A stretch of DNA of 64,000 nucleotides from an uncultured Dehalococcoidia bacterium (GTDB lineage: Bacteria > Chloroflexota > Dehalococcoidia > Lucifugimonadales > G958296245). Below are positions 8,484 through 17,121 of this stretch, one piece after another (the first letter of the stretch is position 1; every line of letters begins with the position of its first letter). The stretch covers positions 1,696,777 through 1,760,776 of the forward strand of contig OY282458.1 of assembly GCA_958296245.1 (NCBI GenBank). Reading direction: 5' to 3'. The notes under the pieces were generated by a model. It worked only from the letters and a program-made list of their open reading frames with translations, made no database searches and had not been told where the DNA came from. The position numbers and the translations under genes are program-made.

Positions 8484-10574
8484 ATGCTACAGACGGTGAG
8501 AGGCAAGAAGTGGCTGGGGCTGGCTATTGCCCTTGTGGCCTTAGTCGCACTGGCGTGCGGCACTAGGGAGGTCGTCAAGGAAGTAGAGGTCCCCGGCGAG
8601 ACCGTGGTGGTCGAGAAAGAAGTGATCAGGGAAGTCCCCGTAGAGGTGGTGGTGGAGAAAGAGGTCGTCAAGGAAGTGATGGTCCCCGGTGAGACCATGG
8701 TGGTGGAGAAAGAGGTCGTCAAGGAAGTGATGGTCCCCGGTGAGACCGTGGTGGTGGAGAAAGAGGTCGTCAAGGAAGTCCCCGTAGAGGTGGTGGTGGA
8801 GAGAGAGGTCGTCAAGACGGTGGAGGTCCCCGGTCAGACCGTGGTGGTGGAGAAAGAGGTCGTCAGGGAAGTCCCCGTAGAAGTGGTGGTGGAGAAAGAG
8901 GTCGTCAAGGAAGTCCCCGTAGAGGTGGTGGTGGAGAAAGAGGTCGTCAAGACGGTGGAGGTAGTCAAGGAGGTGGAGAAGATCGTCGAGGTGGAGGCCG
9001 CTGGCCCGGAGAAGCACCTCCGGATGCGCTTCAAAGAGGCGATCGCCCACATCAACCCATTCGACTCCCTGTCTAGGCCGCACAGCTGGGCGTGGAATCT
9101 GATGGGCTCCCGCCTCATCTTCCCGGACGACAAAGCTATGCAGTGGTCGCCCGACTTGGCCCAGCGATGGGAAGTCTCCGAAGACGCGACGTCCTACACG
9201 TTCTACCTCCGCAAGGGAGCCAAATTCCACGACGGAGAGGAAGTTACCGCCGACGACGTGGTCTTCACCTTCAGGTCCTACCTGAACCCCGAGGCCAGCC
9301 CTCGAGGGCCCAACTTGCTGAGCCTTATCAAGGGCGCAGAGGCCTTCACCGCGGCCAATGGCCAAGGTGACGTGGGGATAGTCAAGGTCGACGACTACAC
9401 GGTTCGGTTCGACCAGGAGTTCCCCAACGCGCTGTTCCTAGACAAGTGCTGCAACAGCACGCCGATAATCATGCCCGAGCACGTCCTGGGCAACGTGGCC
9501 CCCGCGGAGATAGCGAACTACCCGTGGTCCAGGGAATTCATCGGCTCCGGCCCCTTCATGCTTGACGTCCCCTTCGTTGCTGACAGGGGCTGGTCGATGA
9601 GGAAGAACCCCGACTACTTCTTCGGGGAGCCGCGGCTGGACAAGATCTCGTTCGAGTTCATTGAGACCCGCGACGCGACCTTCGTTGCCATGCAGCGCGG
9701 CGAGATCCACGGCTCGTCCTACCCGACGCTGACCGAGGAGATGTACCAGGCGTTCGTCACCGATCCCCGCTTCAACGTGATCGGCATCAAGGGTTCGATC
9801 ATGCGGAGCTTCATGTTCAACAACAACTACGAGCCCGCACAGGACCTACGAGTACGCCACGCCTTCCTGATGGCGATTGACCGCCAGGCGTTGATTGACG
9901 CCTACTGGCAGGGCAACGGCGACATCATCAACACCCCGTTCCAGAACCCTCTGTACCACATCCCCGAGTACGACTCGCGGTACCCGTACAACCCCGCCAA
10001 GGCCAGGGAGCTGCTGGCGGAGGCCGGCTGGGACGAAAGCACCGTAATCGAGAACAAGAGCTACTACGTCGACCGGGAGGACTTCTTCTCGGCCATCCAG
10101 GCGATGCTGGCTGAAGTTGGCATTCAGATGAAGACCACCATGCAGCAGGGCCCCGCCTGGGTCGAAGACTTCTACAATAAGCACGAATTTGATCTCGTGT
10201 TCGCAGGCTTTGGCGCTCCGTTCGACCCCGACGGCTGGCTCATCGCCCAGATGCACAGCAGCGCGCAGGACGGCGGCCAGTACGCCAACCCCGACTTGGA
10301 CGCGCTGATCGACAAGGGCCGGGCGGCAACGACGCCTGCGGCCCGCGGCGAAGCATACGCCATGATCGCCGAGGACTTCATCGATAGGATGCCCTTCCTG
10401 CCTATCCTCAGGCAGAACGAGTGGTGGTACAAGGCGAACGTCTGGCACCAGCCCATACTGAGCGAGGCGCGCCAGGCCACCAGCTTCTCGACGATCCAGA
10501 TACTCCCGGTGTTCCTCAACGCCGGCTCGTGGCACAAGTACCATCCCGAGCGCTGGGACCTAGACGTTCGGTAG
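8484..10574 (+). CDS. ABC transporter substrate-binding lipoprotein, family 5
   Basis: A 696-residue extracellular solute receptor of the peptide/nickel/oligosaccharide class (SBP_bac_5). A lipoprotein signal ends in LVALACG, with the acylated Cys at residue 25. Residues 28-172 form an unusual linker of Glu/Val/Lys repeats (EVVKEV, VVVEKE, VPGET), predicted to be a highly charged rod or coiled coil. The binding domain runs from about residue 175 to the end and contains FTFYLRKGAKFHDGEEVTADD, the family signature. The ribosome-binding site GGAGGAGG is strong. The two permease genes follow, so this is the receptor of that importer. The ligand is not identifiable from sequence alone. Confidence 0.92.
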   Translation: MLQTVRGKKWLGLAIALVALVALACGTREVVKEVEVPGETVVVEKEVIREVPVEVVVEKEVVKEVMVPGETMVVEKEVVKEVMVPGETVVVEKEVVKEVPVEVVVEREVVKTVEVPGQTVVVEKEVVREVPVEVVVEKEVVKEVPVEVVVEKEVVKTVEVVKEVEKIVEVEAAGPEKHLRMRFKEAIAHINPFDSLSRPHSWAWNLMGSRLIFPDDKAMQWSPDLAQRWEVSEDATSYTFYLRKGAKFHDGEEVTADDVVFTFRSYLNPEASPRGPNLLSLIKGAEAFTAANGQGDVGIVKVDDYTVRFDQEFPNALFLDKCCNSTPIIMPEHVLGNVAPAEIANYPWSREFIGSGPFMLDVPFVADRGWSMRKNPDYFFGEPRLDKISFEFIETRDATFVAMQRGEIHGSSYPTLTEEMYQAFVTDPRFNVIGIKGSIMRSFMFNNNYEPAQDLRVRHAFLMAIDRQALIDAYWQGNGDIINTPFQNPLYHIPEYDSRYPYNPAKARELLAEAGWDESTVIENKSYYVDREDFFSAIQAMLAEVGIQMKTTMQQGPAWVEDFYNKHEFDLVFAGFGAPFDPDGWLIAQMHSSAQDGGQYANPDLDALIDKGRAATTPAARGEAYAMIAEDFIDRMPFLPILRQNEWWYKANVWHQPILSEARQATSFSTIQILPVFLNAGSWHKYHPERWDLDVR
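8565..8999 (+). repeat. In-gene tandem repeat encoding EVVKEV-type linker
   Basis: Degenerate direct repeats of roughly 45-60 bases within the lipoprotein gene. They are built from blocks encoding VVVEKEVVKEV followed by MVPGET or PVEV. The blocks are nearly identical at DNA level, so they are prone to length change by slippage or recombination. They lie in frame throughout, so this is a coding repeat and not a CRISPR. Confidence 0.85.
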
Positions 10575-10703
10575 AAACGGCAGTTTTGGCAACCTGAATA
10601 GAGACTGGGCGGGGCGCACCGTACTACCGGCCGCTCCCGCCCAGTCCTAGCTTGCGCCTCCTGTCCCACTCGCAGTTCCTAAGATTCGGCCCTAACACTT
10701 TAG

Positions 10704-11666
10704 ATGCAGAAGTACATCCTCAGACGAATCCTGATCTCCATCCCAATGATCGTTGGGATATCGTTGATCACCTTCGTAATGGTCAACCTCGCCCCTGGAG
10801 ACCCCCTCACCGCAATGATCCCCCCTGACCTCATGGCCGAGATGTCGCCCGCGCAACTGGATGCAAAGAAAAGGCAGCTCGGGTTGGACAGGCCGATGAT
10901 GGTGCGGTACTTCATCTGGCTGGGCGAACTGGTTCGAGGCAACTTCGGGTTCTCGTTCCTGAGCCGCGAGCCGGTCCTGAAGATCATATGGGAGAGGATC
11001 CCCCCTACCCTCGAACTTACCTTTGCGGCGCTTGTCATCGGCACCCTCGGCGGGTTCGTCATGGGCGTGGTCGCCGCCCTCAAGCAGTACAGCCTATACG
11101 ACTACGCCCTCAGCTTCGCCTCCCTTGTAGGCTTATCGATCCCCGGATTCTTCTTGGCCCTGATCGCACTGTTCCTATTCGTCTTGAGATTCGAATGGTT
11201 CCCTTCCCACGGCATGACGTCCGAGCTCGGGAGATTCAATATCTGGGACAATCTGTACCACCTGGTACTGCCCGCCTCCGTGCTGGCCATCGAGCTTCTC
11301 GCAGTGAGCACGCGGTACGCCCGCACGGCGATGCTGGAGGTGCTCCACTCCGACTACGTCACGACGGCGAGGGCAAAGGGCCTCTCGGAATGGGTTGTAA
11401 TAGGACGCCATGCCTTTAGAAACGCCCTACTGCCGCTGATCACCATCAGCAGCCTGCGAATTCCGCTGCTCTTCGGCGGTGTAATCGTCATCGAGCAGAT
11501 GTTCTCCTGGCCCGGAATGGGCCTCCTGACCGTGAGGGCCATAACCAACGTCGACTACCCCGTGCTGATGGCCCTCACGTTCTGGGTGGCGGTCATCGTA
11601 CTTTTTTCCAACCTGCTGGCCGACGTACTCTATGCGGTGGCCGACCCTCGAATAAGGACGGATTAG
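10704..11666 (+). CDS. ABC transporter permease, DppB/OppB type
   Basis: A 320-residue inner-membrane permease with six hydrophobic segments. It has the DppB N-terminal pattern (MQKYILRRILISIPM, PGDP) and the cytoplasmic coupling loop ARAKGLSEWVVIGRHAFRNALLPL (about residues 224-247), which contacts the ATPase. It follows the binding-protein gene by 129 bases and precedes the DppC-type gene by 6 bases. It forms half of the membrane channel of the importer. Confidence 0.92.
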   Translation: MQKYILRRILISIPMIVGISLITFVMVNLAPGDPLTAMIPPDLMAEMSPAQLDAKKRQLGLDRPMMVRYFIWLGELVRGNFGFSFLSREPVLKIIWERIPPTLELTFAALVIGTLGGFVMGVVAALKQYSLYDYALSFASLVGLSIPGFFLALIALFLFVLRFEWFPSHGMTSELGRFNIWDNLYHLVLPASVLAIELLAVSTRYARTAMLEVLHSDYVTTARAKGLSEWVVIGRHAFRNALLPLITISSLRIPLLFGGVIVIEQMFSWPGMGLLTVRAITNVDYPVLMALTFWVAVIVLFSNLLADVLYAVADPRIRTD

Positions 11667-11672
11667 CGCGAG

Positions 11673-12644
11673 ATGGCGACAGGAGAGAGCAGCCCGGCCG
11701 TCAATCGTGAGTCCCCTCCCCCGGACCTTGGAGACCTGTCGCCGCGCAGGTCGAGCGTCAACCCGTGGCAGAGGTTCCGCCGTCACAGGATCGCGATGGT
11801 CGGCTTCGCCATCCTACTATTCTTCACGGCGTCCGCCGTGTTCGCACCGTTGCTCACAAACCAAGACCCCAACACGATCAACCTGAGGCTGCTCAAGAGG
11901 CCGCCCTGCTGGTCGACTGCGCTCGGAGTGGGTTCGGGAATAATAGAGGCCGAGTGTACCCCCGACCACTGGTTGGGCACGGACCGGACGGGGCGCGACG
12001 TATTCTCGCGTCTGCTCTACGCCGGCCGCGTGTCACTCACGGTGGGAGTAGCCGCCGCGGGCCTATCCGCCGTCATCGGCACGGTCCTGGGACTCATCTC
12101 GGGTTTCTTCGGCCACTGGACCGACAACGTGCTGCAGCGGTTCACCGAGCTGATCATGACGTTCCCGACCCTCTTTGCCGTGATCATACTGGTCGGAATA
12201 GTTGGCCCCAGCGTCTGGAACATCATCTTCGTCCTGGGAGGCTTGGGCTGGACCAGCACCATAAGGGTCGTCCGAGGGCAGGTGCTATCCATACGAGAGA
12301 TGGACTACGTGCTTGGCGCCAGAGCCCTCGGCGCCAGCAACGGACGCCTCATGTTCAAGCACATGCTGCCGGGCGTCATGCCCTACGTCGCAGTCGGCGC
12401 CACTCTGACCGTGGCGGGAGCGATACTAACGGAGGCGTCGTTGAGCTTCTTGGGCTTCGGCGTTCGAGCGCCGACGGCAACTTGGGGAAGTATGATGAAC
12501 CAGGCGCAGCGCCTGTTCATTCTCCGTGACATGCCCTGGCTGTGGCTCCCCCCGGGAGCCGCGATTTCCCTGACCGTGATCGCAGTAAACTTCATGGGAG
12601 ACGGCCTACGGGACGCCCTAGACCCGCGGACCAGGATAGAGTGA
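11673..12644 (+). CDS. ABC transporter permease, DppC/OppC type
   Basis: A 323-residue permease with a cytoplasmic N-terminus and about six helices. It has the DppC landmarks: HWLGTDRTGRDVFSRLLYAGRVSL, and the coupling loop GARALGASNGRLMFKHMLPGV. It pairs with the preceding DppB-type permease. No dppD or dppF ATPase gene follows; the next gene is on the other strand. The importer must therefore borrow ATPases encoded elsewhere, which is common when one genome holds many such operons. Confidence 0.92.
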   Translation: MATGESSPAVNRESPPPDLGDLSPRRSSVNPWQRFRRHRIAMVGFAILLFFTASAVFAPLLTNQDPNTINLRLLKRPPCWSTALGVGSGIIEAECTPDHWLGTDRTGRDVFSRLLYAGRVSLTVGVAAAGLSAVIGTVLGLISGFFGHWTDNVLQRFTELIMTFPTLFAVIILVGIVGPSVWNIIFVLGGLGWTSTIRVVRGQVLSIREMDYVLGARALGASNGRLMFKHMLPGVMPYVAVGATLTVAGAILTEASLSFLGFGVRAPTATWGSMMNQAQRLFILRDMPWLWLPPGAAISLTVIAVNFMGDGLRDALDPRTRIE

Positions 12645-12654
12645 GCCGCCGCCC

Positions 12655-13095
12655 TCAGCTCGTCTCAGCGGCGTAAGCAGCCGAGGCCTCGGGGCTCCCT
12701 ACCCAAACTTCGCCGCCCTCGAAGTACTCCTTCTTCCAGATCGGCACAGTCTGCTTGATGCGGTCCACCACGTACTGGCAAGCAGCGAAGGCCTCGCTCC
12801 TGTGAGGCGAGGCGACGGCGACGACGAGACTAATCTCCTGGATCTCGAGCCGACCCAGCCTATGGGCTATCGCGACGTCTTCGATCCGCCAGCGCCGGCC
12901 GATCTCCGCTTCGATCTCGGCGAGCTTGTTGTCCGCCATAGGACGGTAGGCCTCGTACTCGAGGTGAAGTACGTTGCGGCCTCTCGTGTTGTCGCGGGTC
13001 GTCCCAAGGAATGTGACGACAGCGCCGTTGGTGCTGCGCCTGACGCGGGCGGTGATCTCCTCCGGGTCCAGAGGGCCAATGCTAATCTCTATCAT
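12655..13095 (-). CDS. moaE: Molybdopterin synthase catalytic subunit MoaE
   Basis: A 146-residue MoaE, the large subunit that inserts two sulfurs into precursor Z to make molybdopterin. Landmarks are TFLGTTRDNTRGR (residues 28-40), the LEYEAY block, HRLG at 78-81 and VPIWKKEYF with the catalytic Lys pair 121-122. The start overlaps the end of moaD by 14 bases. Its ribosome-binding site, GCGGAGGC, is made of the moaD codons for the terminal Gly-Gly. It is the last gene of the hydratase, CoA-transferase, moaD, moaE operon. Confidence 0.94.
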   Translation of the reverse strand: MIEISIGPLDPEEITARVRRSTNGAVVTFLGTTRDNTRGRNVLHLEYEAYRPMADNKLAEIEAEIGRRWRIEDVAIAHRLGRLEIQEISLVVAVASPHRSEAFAACQYVVDRIKQTVPIWKKEYFEGGEVWVGSPEASAAYAAETS

Positions 13096-13351
13096 TCGGC
13101 GCGCCTCCGCTAACCGGCGGTATCAGAGCCACCTCATCGCCTTCGTGCAGCCTGTGTAGGTGGTCCCGGTACTCCTGGTTGACCGCGACCACGAGCCGCG
13201 CCGGGTCTCCGATGAGCCCAGGGTAGCACCGCACAATCTCCTCGGACAACAAGCCGACTGTAGCCCCTTCAGGCAGATCAAAGGTCATCTCCGCCCGCCC
13301 GATCCGGTCCCGGTATCCGGCGAACAATCTCAAATCGATCTTCAGAGCCAA
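13082..13351 (-). CDS. moaD: Molybdopterin synthase sulfur carrier MoaD, with C-terminal extension
   Basis: A ubiquitin-like sulfur carrier of about 89 residues (LRLFAGYRDRIG at the N-terminus, VALIPPVSGG near the end). MoaD normally ends exactly at the Gly-Gly that is adenylated and thiocarboxylated. Here the frame adds six residues, APNDRD, after Gly-Gly. Either the tail is trimmed or the carrier works differently. The open frame extends upstream to 13438 with an Arg-rich stretch that is probably not coding. TTG at 13351 or CTG at 13345 both sit behind a GGGAGGGGG tract, so the exact start is uncertain. Confidence 0.85.
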   Translation of the reverse strand: MALKIDLRLFAGYRDRIGRAEMTFDLPEGATVGLLSEEIVRCYPGLIGDPARLVVAVNQEYRDHLHRLHEGDEVALIPPVSGGAPNDRD

Positions 13352-13379
13352 CCCCCTCCCGGCGCCGAACAAGTATATA

Positions 13380-14615
13380 TCACCCAGCCGGCGACTCCTC
13401 TTCCGAAGACGCCTCCTCCGGCGGCTCCCCTCCCCCAACGACGCCCCGCCTCAAGAGCTCGGCGACCCTGTCGCCGGAGTACCCCAGAACGTCGGCCAAG
13501 ACGTACCTGGTATGCTCACCCACGGTGGGAGCAGACCCCACCACGATGGGCGTCCGGCTGAACTTGATCATCTTGCCCGCTACGTGGATCGATCCCGCGG
13601 CGGCGTCGGGCACCTCAACCAGCAACTCACGCTCGCGAAGGTGACGCTCCTCAGCCGCCTGCTGAACGTCGTTTATGGGTGCGCATGGGATGCTGTGGGA
13701 CGACAGATACTCGACGGCGTCGGAGGTCGTGCGCCGTTCGAACCACGCCGACAGCTCAGCCTCCAGTTCAGCCGCGTTGCGGATTCTCCCCTCAGCGGTG
13801 GCGAAGCCGAGGCGCGTCAGCCATTCCGGCCTGTCGAGGGCCTCGCATACGCGTCTCCACATAGTGTCGTTGTTGGCATGGATGTAAACCCAACCGTCGG
13901 AGGTCCGGTAAGCGTTATTCAGACCCTCGCCGTTGCCCTCGCGTTGCGTCACCTCACCGCTCCCCAGGTATGCGGCGATGGGTATCTCGTTGACTGTGAA
14001 GCCCGTGTCGGCCAGGCTCACGTCTATAGACTGCCCTACCCCAGACTTTTCGCGCTCCATGAGCGCGGCCATGGCGCCTATGGTCGCGTGGAGGGCCGTT
14101 ATACGGTCGATGAGCGGAAAGTAAGTCCGTACCGGCGGACCGCCCGGGAAACCGGTCAACGACATGAGCCCTCCGATGGCCTGCCCGATGGAGTCGAAGC
14201 CGATCCGGTCGCGGTAGGTACCGTCCTGGCCGTATGCCGACACGTTGACCATCACTATCCTACGGTTGGCCTCCCTCAAGGCGTCGTAGCCGAAGCCCAT
14301 CGACTCGATGACGCCCGGTCGAAAGTTCTGCAAGAACACGTCGGAGACCCGGACCAAGTCCCGCAGGACGTCCTTGCCCTCTTCGAGCCTCAGATTGATC
14401 GCAAGGCTCTTCTTGCCGCTGTTGTACTGCACCCAATAGGCGCTCTGGCCCCGGACCCTGGGCCCGTTCTTGCGGCTCTCGTCGCCGATCAGGGATTCCA
14501 CCTTGATGACCTCGGCGCCCATTCGCGCGAACATCAACGCGCACCTCGGGCCCGCCTGGTACCGGCCGAGGTCGAGGACCCGGATCCCATCCAACGGGGC
14601 GGTCTCGGCGCTCAC
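13380..14615 (-). CDS. CaiB/BaiF family (class III) CoA-transferase
   Basis: A 411-residue family III CoA-transferase, which moves CoA between carboxylic acids. The N-terminal block GIRVLDLGRYQAGPRCALMFARMGAEVIKVE is diagnostic. The family's catalytic Asp is expected in the stretch around FPLIDRITALHATIG (about residues 168-182). The protein is likely a dimer of interlocked rings, as in formyl-CoA transferase. Its GTG start overlaps the stop of the enoyl-CoA hydratase gene as GTGA, so the two probably act in one acyl-CoA pathway. The acid substrate is not evident. It is followed after 28 bases by moaD. Confidence 0.9.
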   Translation of the reverse strand: MSAETAPLDGIRVLDLGRYQAGPRCALMFARMGAEVIKVESLIGDESRKNGPRVRGQSAYWVQYNSGKKSLAINLRLEEGKDVLRDLVRVSDVFLQNFRPGVIESMGFGYDALREANRRIVMVNVSAYGQDGTYRDRIGFDSIGQAIGGLMSLTGFPGGPPVRTYFPLIDRITALHATIGAMAALMEREKSGVGQSIDVSLADTGFTVNEIPIAAYLGSGEVTQREGNGEGLNNAYRTSDGWVYIHANNDTMWRRVCEALDRPEWLTRLGFATAEGRIRNAAELEAELSAWFERRTTSDAVEYLSSHSIPCAPINDVQQAAEERHLRERELLVEVPDAAAGSIHVAGKMIKFSRTPIVVGSAPTVGEHTRYVLADVLGYSGDRVAELLRRGVVGGGEPPEEASSEEESPAG

Positions 14616-15376
14616 TGCCTCGCCCCCTTACGGTCCAGGAAGTCCTTGAACCCGACCCCGACGGGCGTCGGCGCAAGCTTTCCTGCCCTGGTCTCGGTTT
14701 CGTTGCGGTGCATCTCCTCCCAATCGGAGCCGACGCCCTTGAGCATAAGCTCCTTTGCGCCCTGGACCATGCGGGGATCATTCGAGGCTATCAGCGCCGC
14801 TGTCTCCAAGGCCTTTTCCATGAGCCGGTCGGACGGGACGAGATGGTTCAGCAACCCGATCCGATACGCCTCCTCGGCTTCTACCACACGGGCAGTGAAC
14901 AGCAGCTCCTTGGCCGCCGGCCATCCGACCTGCATCGGAAGGTTCCACGTGGAATTCACTCGCCCATAGGAGACGGCCAAGAATCTGAAGCTGGTGTTCT
15001 CACAACCTATACGAATATCGAGGCTCGCCGCCATGACAGCCCCGCCGCCATAGGCAAGCCCGTTGATCGCGCCGACCGTCGGCTTGGTGCATGACGCGAT
15101 ATGCCAGGCGTGCCGTTCACGGTCCCGGGCGGGTGTGGGCGCTCCATCTCGGGCCTGCCGGGCCATCTCGTGAATATCCCCACCGGCGGAGAAGGCCCGC
15201 TTGCCGCTGCCGGTCAGGATTATCGCCCGGACGTCGTCGTCCTGCTCCATCGAGGTCAACGCGGCGTCCAACTCTTCATATAGTGCCCCGTTCAGGGCGT
15301 TCAGCACCCGGGGTCGGTCCAGCGTGATGACGCCCACCCCATCCGACACTTCAACTAGGATGTTCTCGTAGTCCAC
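14612..15376 (-). CDS. Enoyl-CoA hydratase/isomerase family protein
   Basis: A 254-residue crotonase-fold enzyme. The oxyanion-hole blocks are SAGGDIHEM (about residues 66-74) and GLAYGGGAVMAASLDIRIG. The Glu typical of the second block in true hydratases is missing (GGGAVMAA), so the exact reaction (hydratase, isomerase or other CoA chemistry) is open. GTG at 15376 is chosen because GGAGGG lies 5 bases upstream and because the longer frame would start inside the promoter. First gene of a four-gene operon with the CoA-transferase, moaD and moaE. Confidence 0.85.
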   Translation of the reverse strand: MDYENILVEVSDGVGVITLDRPRVLNALNGALYEELDAALTSMEQDDDVRAIILTGSGKRAFSAGGDIHEMARQARDGAPTPARDRERHAWHIASCTKPTVGAINGLAYGGGAVMAASLDIRIGCENTSFRFLAVSYGRVNSTWNLPMQVGWPAAKELLFTARVVEAEEAYRIGLLNHLVPSDRLMEKALETAALIASNDPRMVQGAKELMLKGVGSDWEEMHRNETETRAGKLAPTPVGVGFKDFLDRKGARQ

Positions 15377-15397
15377 CGATGCCCTCCCCGCGCGGCA

Positions 15398-15427
15398 ATT
15401 ATAGGAGCCGTTCAACGCACCGGTCAA
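15398..15427 (-). promoter_or_regulatory. Promoter of the hydratase/CoA-transferase/moaDE operon
   Basis: On the minus strand, a -35 box TTGACC (15422-15427) is followed after 18 bp by a perfect -10 TATAAT (15398-15403). Transcription would start near 15391, about 15 bases before the GTG start of the hydratase gene. A family A repeat begins 17 bp upstream. Confidence 0.65.
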
Positions 15428-15443
15428 TGTATAATTACGGCCT

Positions 15444-15581
15444 GTAACCGTTCAGAGTCCGTGAGGTCCTCTCGACCGGCGTAGCCCCGATAAAGCAGAC
15501 GTCTTTGTTCCCCACCAGCCCGCCCCTTGGTAACCGGGGGCATAGCCCCCAGACCCCCTGCCGGAGGGGAGAACCTCTCTC
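15444..15581 (-). mobile_element. Family A MITE-like repeat, copy A1 (truncated)
   Basis: Begins at GTAACCGTTCAGAGTCCGTG, the terminal inverted repeat of the family, and continues with the shared CCCCGATAAAGCAGACGTC block. A hairpin with GGGGGC and GCCCCC arms around a 3-base loop and the CCCCCTGCCGGAGGGG block follow. The far terminal repeat is missing; sequence homology stops at about 15581, where acyl-CoA synthetase-like coding sequence begins. The retained end faces the promoter of the hydratase operon. Confidence 0.8.
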
Positions 15582-16920
15582 GGCATGGGACGACCTATTC
15601 GGCGAGCTCGGCTGGCTGCCCGGGGGTCGTCTCAACCTCGCGCATGAAGCTATCGACCGTCATGCCCTCTCGGAAACCGCCAATGACCCGGCCCTAATAT
15701 GGGAAGGGGGGCTGGGAGAACAGGAAAAATACACCTTCGCAGAGATGAAAACCCTCTCCGACCTCTTCGCCGGCGTCCTTCGGAACCTGGGAGTCGTGAA
15801 GGGAGACCGGGTATTCATCCTGCTCGACTCGACACCGGAGCTGTTCGTAGCGTTCCTCGGAGCGCTGAAGGTGGGCGCGATAGCCTGCGTGCTCCCCTCG
15901 GAGCTTGGTCCCGACGACGCCAAGCACAGACTGGCAGCCGCAGGGGTCAAGATAGTCGTCACCGACCCCCGAGTGCGCCGCCGGCTCTCCGCCATCGTGT
16001 ACCACCTCTTCGACCTACAGCATATCGTTGTCGTCAACAAGAACGACCGCGACCCGTTCCCCACCGATCCGGCGGACCTGAGCTACGATGAAGAGATGCG
16101 AAAGGCATCCGGCGACGCGGTTGTGGAAGCGACCGGCCAGTACGAACCCGCACTAATCGACTACTCACCGAGCAGCGCCGCCGGGCCTCTCGGGGCCGTG
16201 CACCGCCATATCTCAGCGGCTCAGCACCTCGTAACAGGCAGATGGGCGCTCTGCCTGGGAAGAGGTGACGTCTACTGGTGCGCCGCCGCGCCGGGCAGCG
16301 CTGCGTGGCCGTCCCTCGGTCTGCTGGGCCCCTGGATGGCCGGCGCAGCGGTGCTGTCGGTAGAGGCGGCTGCGGACCCCGACGACTGGCGCCGCCTCGT
16401 TAGCAGGCACGGCGTGACCGTCGCGTACGCAGGCGCCGGGCCGATGCCGAGAATGTCCGGCGCCGCGCCGGAAACCGGCAGCGCCCCAACGCTGCGGCGC
16501 CTCCTATACGGCGGGGCCGCGGACTCCGCCACCGCATCCTGGCCGGAAGACGCCATTGGCGCCCCGTTCCGGCAGTGCTGGAGCCAAGCGGAGACGGGAA
16601 CCGCGATACTCGCCGACACTGGGGGGACGCCGAGACGAGGCCCGGCCGGCGTACCGGCCCCGGGGATCGAGGTGAGCATCCGGGACGACGATATGAAGCG
16701 CCTCCCGACAGGCGCGGCCGGCCACCTGACCCTCCGGCCCACCTGGCCGTCGATGTTCGCGGCCTACTGGGGAGACCCCGAGGCATACGGCTCGCGTTTC
16801 AACAGAGGATGGTACGTAACCGGAGAGCAGGCCCGCTTGGACGACGACGGATACGTCTGGCTGGAAGGCCCCATAAACAGAAGTGTGCAGGGGAACAGGC
16901 CCACTTTGCCGGACGCCTGA
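15505..16920 (+). CDS. Degenerate acyl-CoA synthetase-like (AMP-binding) ORF framed by repeats, probable pseudogene
   Basis: A 471-codon open frame (nominal TTG start). Residues about 28-455 resemble acetyl/acyl-CoA synthetases: WLPGGRLNLAHEAIDRH, ALIWEG, GDRVFILLDSTPELFVAFLGALKVGAI and GWYVTGEQARLDDDGYVWLEG. The first 25 residues are translated family A repeat and the last 15 are translated family B repeat, which supplies the stop. The phosphate-binding loop, normally YTSGTTGxPKG, reads YSPSSAAGPLG. The C-terminal domain with the catalytic Lys is absent. Adenylation activity is therefore not expected. No convincing start codon with a ribosome-binding site was found. Most likely a decaying gene kept open by chance or a pseudoenzyme. 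Confidence 0.6.
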   Translation: MFPTSPPLGNRGHSPQTPCRRGEPLSAWDDLFGELGWLPGGRLNLAHEAIDRHALSETANDPALIWEGGLGEQEKYTFAEMKTLSDLFAGVLRNLGVVKGDRVFILLDSTPELFVAFLGALKVGAIACVLPSELGPDDAKHRLAAAGVKIVVTDPRVRRRLSAIVYHLFDLQHIVVVNKNDRDPFPTDPADLSYDEEMRKASGDAVVEATGQYEPALIDYSPSSAAGPLGAVHRHISAAQHLVTGRWALCLGRGDVYWCAAAPGSAAWPSLGLLGPWMAGAAVLSVEAAADPDDWRRLVSRHGVTVAYAGAGPMPRMSGAAPETGSAPTLRRLLYGGAADSATASWPEDAIGAPFRQCWSQAETGTAILADTGGTPRRGPAGVPAPGIEVSIRDDDMKRLPTGAAGHLTLRPTWPSMFAAYWGDPEAYGSRFNRGWYVTGEQARLDDDGYVWLEGPINRSVQGNRPTLPDA

Positions 16921-17068
16921 GGGTGTGTCCTCAGATATAATCTATTCTCCATTCCTGACTATGGGGACTTTAAGGGGTGTGCAGAGGGGGGTAAAGACCC
17001 CCTTTGCCGGTGTGCCTGAGGGTGTCCCTCAAGATATAATCTATTCTCTCTTCCTGACTAGGAAGGGA
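16883..17068 (+). repeat. Family B hairpin repeat, tandem pair B2a/B2b
   Basis: Two direct copies begin with GTGTGCAG at 16883 and 16977. Each continues with an ACTTTGCCGG or CCTTTGCCGG tract, the hairpin CTGAGGGTGTGTCCTCAG (or CTGAGGGTGTCCCTCAAG), GATATAATCTATTCTC and TTCCTGACTA. The first copy ends the acyl-CoA synthetase-like frame: its CTGAGGG motif provides the TGA stop. Confidence 0.8.
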
Positions 17069-17121
17069 TGCCAGCAAGGAGCGTTTCTTCCGCAGCCTGT
17101 TTTTAGGGGGAGGCATACTCG

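Noticed and set aside
8565-8999. Regular direct repeats that resemble a CRISPR array
   Set aside because: They stay in frame inside the lipoprotein gene, vary in spacing, and encode a continuous charged linker; no cas genes.
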